From positions 1 to 46,162 of the forward strand of contig CAZMCT010000014.1 in the NCBI GenBank assembly GCA_964564785.1: 46,162 nt of DNA, in the 5' to 3' direction. Position 1 is the first letter of the stretch. Each line of letters begins with the position of its first letter. The translations under genes were made by a program, and so were the position numbers. Below, one piece after another: positions 41,678-46,162 of this stretch. The notes below the pieces were generated by a model. That model was not told where the DNA came from. It saw only the letters and a program-made list of their open reading frames with translations, and searched no databases. The DNA is from CAZMCT01 sp964564785 (GTDB lineage Bacteria > Planctomycetota > Phycisphaerae > UBA1845 > Fen-1342).

Positions 41678-42889
41678 CTACGCCGCGGCCGTCGCCAGGT
41701 CAAACAACGGCACGAACAGTGCCATCGCCACGAAACCCACGATCAGCCCCATGACCGCCAGCAGCAGCGGCTCGGCCAGCCGGGTCAGGTTGTGAATGGA
41801 GTTGGTGTTGTCCTCGTCGAGCCAGCTCGAAACGAAATCGACCGCCTCGGCCAGCCGGCCGTTTTCCTCCCCGGTCCGTAGGGCCGACACCACCACCGGG
41901 TCGACCAGCCCCGACTCGGCTAGCGCCTGCCCCATCCGGCCGCCGGAGGAAACCGCCTCCTCCACCCGCTCGATCATTCCGCGGAACACCGCGTTCCGCA
42001 CCGCCTCGCGCGACAGGCGGATCGACTCCAGCAGCGGCACGTGGCAGCGCAGCGTCGCGGCCCACACCCGCAGCACACTCGCCAGCACCGCCCGCGCCGC
42101 CAGCGGTCCCACCAGCGGAACGGTCAGCACGGCCCGGTCGAACCAGGTCCGCGCGGCGGGCAGGTGGAACACCACGACCGCCCCCACCGCGACCGCCGCG
42201 ATGCCCGCCAGGATATAGGCCCAGGTTTGCTTCAGCATCGTGCTGAGGCCGAACAGCAGCTTGGTCGTCGCAGGCAGCGGCGAATGCAACGTCGTGAACA
42301 GAATGTTGAAACGCGGCACCACGAAGAACAGCAGCACGAGCACCACGATCGTGAGCAGCACCGTCAGCACCGCCGGATAAATCAGGGCCCCCACCACCAT
42401 CTTCCGCGCCTGACGCTGCTGCTCCGCCAGATAGCTCAGCCGCGCGAACACCTGCGGCAGCGACGCCGTCGCTTCGCCCGCCGCCACCATGCTGCGAAAC
42501 ACCCGATCGAAATGCTGCCCCTCCGGCTCGAGCGCCGCCGACAGGCTGTCGCCCTGCTCCACCCGCTCGCGGATTCGGCCCAGGACCGCCTGCACCGCCG
42601 GCCGTGCGTTCTGATATTCGGCCGCCTCGAGCGCCGGCACCAGCGGCGCGCCCGCTTCCAGCAGCATCTTGAGCTGCCGCGTCAGCAGGATCCGGTCTCC
42701 GACCGTGAGCCGCGGCCCACGACTGCGGGCCCGCGGCCGCGCACCCCGTCCGTCCGGCCGCTCGTCCAGCTTCAGTGGGATCAGGCCCTTTTCGCGCAGA
42801 GTCTCCACGGCGCTTTGGCGATCACCGGCCTCGATCAGCTCGGTGACCGTCGAGCCGTCCGTCCGCATGGCTTCTACCGCGTATTGCAT
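41678..42889 (-). CDS. gspF: inner-membrane platform protein GspF/PilC
   Basis: The product is 403 residues. Two repeated GspF domains (about 65-190 and 270-395) each have the typical start: LTRQLKMLLEAGAPLVPALEAA in the first and LRVWAATLRCHVPLLESIRLS in the second. Three membrane helices are visible (about 166-190, 218-240 and 375-397). It couples the ATPase to pilin insertion. The gene starts 15 bp after gspE. The N-terminal basic linker (RPDGRGARPRARSRGPR) is normal for the family. Confidence 0.93.
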   Translation of the reverse strand: MQYAVEAMRTDGSTVTELIEAGDRQSAVETLREKGLIPLKLDERPDGRGARPRARSRGPRLTVGDRILLTRQLKMLLEAGAPLVPALEAAEYQNARPAVQAVLGRIRERVEQGDSLSAALEPEGQHFDRVFRSMVAAGEATASLPQVFARLSYLAEQQRQARKMVVGALIYPAVLTVLLTIVVLVLLFFVVPRFNILFTTLHSPLPATTKLLFGLSTMLKQTWAYILAGIAAVAVGAVVVFHLPAARTWFDRAVLTVPLVGPLAARAVLASVLRVWAATLRCHVPLLESIRLSREAVRNAVFRGMIERVEEAVSSGGRMGQALAESGLVDPVVVSALRTGEENGRLAEAVDFVSSWLDEDNTNSIHNLTRLAEPLLLAVMGLIVGFVAMALFVPLFDLATAAA

Positions 42890-42904
42890 TCGTCACCCGG
42901 TCCT

Positions 42905-44668
42905 TTACGGATGTACGCCGGCCAGCGGCTTGGCCGCGCGGCGCTCCGCCCGTGTTTGCTCCTCGGTCTCGGCGTGCGTGACACGCAGCACCTCCTCCAG
43001 CGTCGAGCGGTGGTCTTCAACCAGCCGCAGGCCCTCCTCGCGCAGCGGACGCCAGCCGAAGCGCCGCGCCACCGCCTTGATCTGTTCCTCCGTCTCCGCC
43101 TCGTGGAGGCACTGCCGCACCTCCTCGGTGACCTCGAGAATCTCGTAAATCCCCAGCCGTCCCCGGTAACCGCTGTCGTGACACTGCTTGCAGCCTTCGC
43201 CCTTGTAAAACACGCGGTCGGGGTCGCCCAGCCAGCCCGCTTCCCGCAGCGCATCCTCCGCCGGGTAGTACGACGTCCGACAATACGGGCAGATGGTCCG
43301 CGCCAGCCGCTGGGCCACCACGCCGTTGAACGCCGACGCCAGCAGATAGCGCTCGATGCCCATGTCCGTCAGCCGCACGAACGCGCCCGGGGCGTTGTTG
43401 GTGTGCAGCGTCGACAGCACCAGGTGGCCGGTCAGGGCCGCCTGAATCGCAACCCGGGCCGTCTCCTCGTCGCGGATCTCGCCCACCATGATCACGTCCG
43501 GGTCCTGCCGCAGAATCGAACGCAGCGCCCGGGCGAACGTCAGCCCCACCGGCTCGTTGACCTGAATCTGGTTGATCCCGTCGAGCTGGTACTCCACCGG
43601 GTCCTCGATCGTCACGATGTTCCGCTCGGGCGATGAGAGCAGATCGAGCACCGAGTAGAGCGTCGTGGTCTTGCCGCTGCCGGTCGGACCCGTCACCAGC
43701 ACCGCCCCGTTCGGCTTCGAGAAGATCCGCCGGAAGGGCGCCAGTTGCTCCGCCCCGACCCCCAGCTTCTCCAGCGAGATGTGCAGGTTCGCCGTGTCCA
43801 GCACCCGCAACACCACCTTCTCGCCCAGCAGCGTCGGCATGCTCGAGACCCGCAGGTCGATCTCGCGCCCCTCCGCAACCACGTGTACCCGCCCCTCCTG
43901 CGGCAGCCGCCGCTCCGCAATGTCCATCTTCCCGATCACCTTCACCCGCGACACGATCGCCGCGTGCATCCCCGGCGGGGCACTCATCAGCTCCCGCAGA
44001 TTCCCGTCGATCCGGTAACGGATCAACGTCCCCCGCTTGTGCGGCTCCACGTGAATGTCGCTCGACCCGTCCCGGATCGCCGTCATGATCGCCAGGTTCA
44101 CGAGGTTGATGATCGGGCTGCCTTCCACCAGCCGACCGATCTCCTGCGGCGCCTCCTCGTCCACCGTCTCCCGCTCGACAACCTGGACCTCGCTCTCGGT
44201 CAGGTTGACCAAAAACGAGTTGATGTCGACCTGCTCCCCCAGGTACTTCTGCTGGAATTCCACAATGTTCGCTTCCAGCGCCAGCACCGGGTTGATCCGA
44301 CAGCCCGTCAACGCCCCCAGCCGGTCGATCGTCGGCAGCGACTGCGGCTCCGTCATCGCCACCGTCAGCACGTCTCCCACCTTGAAGAGCGGCAACGCCT
44401 TCAGCCGCGCCGCTTCATCCCGGTCCAGCAACCGCGCCGCCGCCGGATCGATCAGCCCGTGCCGCAGTTGGCAGCACCGCACGTTCAGCTGCCGCGCCAA
44501 GGCGCTCAACATCGCCTTGGCCGACAGCATCCCCATCTCGATCAGCGTCTCCCCCAGCCGCTTGTTGTCCTTGCTCTGGTGTTCCAGGGCCCGGCGCAGA
44601 TCCTCCTCGCTGACGAGTCCCTCGTCGAGCAGCAACTGACCCAGCTTGTTCGTGCGCCTCAGGGTCAT
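42905..44668 (-). CDS. gspE: assembly ATPase GspE/PilB with MshEN c-di-GMP module
   Basis: The product is about 587 residues, a cytoplasmic hexameric ATPase that powers pseudopilus assembly. Residues 8-31 and 37-60 are two 24-residue motifs (KLGQLLLDEGLVSEEDL..., RLGETLIEMGMLSAKAM...) with a five-residue spacer, the arrangement of the MshEN cyclic-di-GMP receptor. Walker A is GPTGSGKTT (327-335), Walker B is in DVIMVGEIRDEE (391-402), and the Asp and His boxes are intact. A zinc site is formed by CPYC (460-463) and CKQC (493-496). Between about 130 and 330 lie the N2/N-terminal domain features DGSSDIHVEPHKRG and RYRIDG. The ribosome site is weak (GAGG two bases away), and the STAS gene ends 41 bp upstream. 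Confidence 0.94.
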   Translation of the reverse strand: MTLRRTNKLGQLLLDEGLVSEEDLRRALEHQSKDNKRLGETLIEMGMLSAKAMLSALARQLNVRCCQLRHGLIDPAAARLLDRDEAARLKALPLFKVGDVLTVAMTEPQSLPTIDRLGALTGCRINPVLALEANIVEFQQKYLGEQVDINSFLVNLTESEVQVVERETVDEEAPQEIGRLVEGSPIINLVNLAIMTAIRDGSSDIHVEPHKRGTLIRYRIDGNLRELMSAPPGMHAAIVSRVKVIGKMDIAERRLPQEGRVHVVAEGREIDLRVSSMPTLLGEKVVLRVLDTANLHISLEKLGVGAEQLAPFRRIFSKPNGAVLVTGPTGSGKTTTLYSVLDLLSSPERNIVTIEDPVEYQLDGINQIQVNEPVGLTFARALRSILRQDPDVIMVGEIRDEETARVAIQAALTGHLVLSTLHTNNAPGAFVRLTDMGIERYLLASAFNGVVAQRLARTICPYCRTSYYPAEDALREAGWLGDPDRVFYKGEGCKQCHDSGYRGRLGIYEILEVTEEVRQCLHEAETEEQIKAVARRFGWRPLREEGLRLVEDHRSTLEEVLRVTHAETEEQTRAERRAAKPLAGVHP

Positions 44669-44709
44669 CGCCTCGCCCCGGCCGGCACGCCGTCGCGCCC
44701 CGCCTCGCT

Positions 44710-45048
44710 CTACGACCGGCACGCCCGCAACGCGCTCTCCACCGTGTCGAACACCTCCAACCGCGGCAGCACGTCCGTCAATTGCAGCGCCTCCATGCAG
44801 GTCTCGCTCAGCCCCGCCAGCCGCGGCCGCTGGTGGCTCGGTCGGCTCACCTCCGCCAGCTCGAGCAGCAGCTCGATCCCGGCGCTGTCGAGGTAGGGCA
44901 CATCCGCCAGATCCACGATCACCCGACGGCTCCGCGTCGCCAGCGCATCCTCGACCGCGCGGCGAAAATCCTTCAGTTCCTCGCTGACCAGCGGCCCGTG
45001 CGCCACGAGCACTGTCGCGCTGCCATGCGGCTGTGCCTGTACCTTCAC
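44710..45048 (-). CDS. STAS-domain protein (anti-sigma-factor-antagonist-like)
   Basis: The product is about 112 residues, a single STAS domain. DLADVPYLDSAGIELLLEL contains the conserved Ser that is phosphorylated in SpoIIAA-type switches. GTG at 45048 is chosen with GGGAGG five bases before it; GTG at 45054 would overlap that site. Partner-switching kinase or phosphatase genes are not in the window. Its place between a GAF-GGDEF-like protein and GspE suggests control of the secretion system (inference). Confidence 0.85.
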   Translation of the reverse strand: MKVQAQPHGSATVLVAHGPLVSEELKDFRRAVEDALATRSRRVIVDLADVPYLDSAGIELLLELAEVSRPSHQRPRLAGLSETCMEALQLTDVLPRLEVFDTVESALRACRS

Positions 45049-45119
45049 GTGCACCTCCCGGTTGCCATCCGCGACGCACTCCGGCGACCGGGTTCCGACC
45101 CGGCGCCGTGCGCCCTCGC

Positions 45120-46162
45120 CTAATCCACGTCGCTCACCAGCGCCCGGTCCGCCCGGCGCGCCCGCTCCACCGCCTCGAACGCCGCGGCCAGCAGCGCCTC
45201 CAATCCCGGCCGGCGCAGGCCGCTGCCCGACAGCCCCGCTCGCAGCTCCACCCCCTCGGCATCGCCCGCGACGGCCCGCAACGCCTCCCCGCCCGCCGCG
45301 ATGATCTTCCCGCAGATCAGCCGCCCCAGACCGCTGTCCAGCCGCCGCATGAGAATCACGAAGCGGTCGTCCGCAAACCGCCCCACGAGGTCGTCACTCC
45401 GCACGCGCCGGCGGATCGCCAGCCCCACCTGCTCCACCAGCCGGTCGCGGTCTTGCCAGCGCCCCGTATCGTCCAGCCCCCGCAGCCCCTCCACGGCCAA
45501 CGCGGCCATCACCACCGGCTCGTGGCCGCGGTACGAATCGTCCAGCGCGTGCCGCGCCAACGCGAAAAACTCGTTGCGCTTCAGGACCCCCGACCCCGGG
45601 TCGATCCGCCGCAGCAGCTCGAGCTGCTCCAACGTCGCCACGTACCGCCACCCGACCGACACCGCCTGCCCCACCGCCTCCCGCAGCTCCGCCGTCAGCG
45701 CCTCCCGGTTCGCGACCTGCGCCACCGCCACCACGCCGATCGTCAACTGGCGCTCACGCACCGGCCAGACCCACTCCCAGCGCTCGTCGGTCGCGGCCGC
45801 CAAATCGTCCACCAGCGGACCGTGCGCCGCGTCTGCGGCCACGTACTCCCGCCCCGTCGTCACCACGTAGCCGAGCACGCCCGCCCGCGCGCTGGGCCCC
45901 TGAGCCTCACGCCCCGACGCCGCGAACGTCTGCAACGTGTCCTCCCCGGGAACTACCCGATAGCAGCGGACCCGCCCGGCCCCCAAGCCCACGCTGAGCA
46001 GCTCGCGCACCCGCTGATCGAACGCGACCCACGCGTCGGCCAGCCCCTCCAGCTCCATCAGCCACGTGTGCAGCGCCGTGCAGATCACCTGCGACGGGCA
46101 CAACGCCCGCACACCTCGCGACCCCGGCCCCGTCGGGGCCAGCTTCTCCGGCCGCCGGCGGC
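45120..46162 (-). CDS. GAF plus degenerate GGDEF protein, 5' end beyond window
   Basis: The visible part is about 347 codons, and the frame is open to the window edge, so the gene is probably incomplete at its 5' end; GTG at 46112 is the only internal start candidate near it. A GAF domain (about 40-160 from that GTG, with VLGYVVTTGREYVAADAAHG) precedes a GGDEF-fold domain (about 165-320: DPGSGVLKRNEFFALARHAL, VGLAIRRRVRSDDLVGRF). The signature reads RFADDRF instead of RFGGDEF, so diguanylate cyclase activity is unlikely; it may act as a nucleotide sensor. It is the first visible gene of the operon, 71 bp before STAS. Confidence 0.8.
   Translation of the reverse strand, partial: RRRPEKLAPTGPGSRGVRALCPSQVICTALHTWLMELEGLADAWVAFDQRVRELLSVGLGAGRVRCYRVVPGEDTLQTFAASGREAQGPSARAGVLGYVVTTGREYVAADAAHGPLVDDLAAATDERWEWVWPVRERQLTIGVVAVAQVANREALTAELREAVGQAVSVGWRYVATLEQLELLRRIDPGSGVLKRNEFFALARHALDDSYRGHEPVVMAALAVEGLRGLDDTGRWQDRDRLVEQVGLAIRRRVRSDDLVGRFADDRFVILMRRLDSGLGRLICGKIIAAGGEALRAVAGDAEGVELRAGLSGSGLRRPGLEALLAAAFEAVERARRADRALVSDVD

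Noticed and set aside
42041..43636. Plus-strand frame of 531 codons, Arg/His-rich
   Set aside because: Antisense to gspF and gspE; no signal, motif or ribosome site.

Overview
The window reads as a GC-rich chromosomal segment of a planctomycete (Planctomycetota, perhaps a Phycisphaerae-like lineage). The evidence is a prepilin-like protein with an H-X9-DG C-terminal motif, secreted proteins ending in dockerin-type repeats of the 'DINPFV' kind, and long GC-rich spacers carrying palindromic repeats. The placement is inferred from protein style only. The first 51 bases are a pure C run and look like an assembly or sequencing artefact at a contig end.

Region 1 (about 0.05-12.6 kb): a tmRNA gene (ssrA) with tag ASDGYRLAA, then mostly exported proteins. 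These are a lipoprotein with a YVTN beta-propeller and a phosphoesterase domain, a duplicated LamG-like protein with a dockerin, an H-X9-DG prepilin-like protein, a small membrane-anchored protein, a propeller-like protein with a dockerin, a cutinase/PET-hydrolase-like enzyme with a dockerin (minus strand), and a small lipoprotein lying between two direct copies of a dispersed repeat.

Region 2 (12.6-19.3 kb, plus strand): a tightly overlapping signalling operon. It holds an H-NOX-like heme sensor, a PAS-PAS-GAF histidine kinase and four response regulators: one joined to a remnant of HD-GYP by an internal deletion, one with HDOD, one with a degenerate HD-GYP, and one with a receiver plus helical tail.

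Region 3 (19.4-31.1 kb, minus strand): a 14-gene arsenic operon bounded at both ends by inverted copies of one repeat that share a perfect 23-bp core. It starts with arsR, read from a near-consensus promoter placed so that the transcript would be leaderless. Next come an ArsP-type permease, a DGC-domain protein, a redox-active disulfide protein, a DUF4405-ArsF fusion, a membrane-anchored thioredoxin, a CcdA/ArsG-like transporter, a Tat-exported flavoprotein and an octaheme cytochrome c fused to a membrane cytochrome b. Two small ORFs, arsC, arsM and acr3 complete it. The cytoplasmic part is a classic reduce/methylate/extrude pathway. The rest looks like an envelope electron-transfer branch that may act on organic or pentavalent arsenicals; this is the best candidate here for an undescribed system.

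Region 4 (31.2-46.2 kb): a hybrid type II secretion/type IV pilus locus. A minor-pilin operon (minus) is divergent from secretin plus TPR lipoprotein (plus), which converges on a minus-strand operon of GAF-GGDEF-like protein (cut by the window edge), STAS, GspE with an MshEN c-di-GMP-binding module, GspF, PilM, PilN, PilO, a GspC/PilP-like protein and the major pseudopilin. Such a system could export the dockerin and LamG proteins of region 1 (inference). Cyclic-di-GMP-type domains, active or decayed, occur in both regions 2 and 4.
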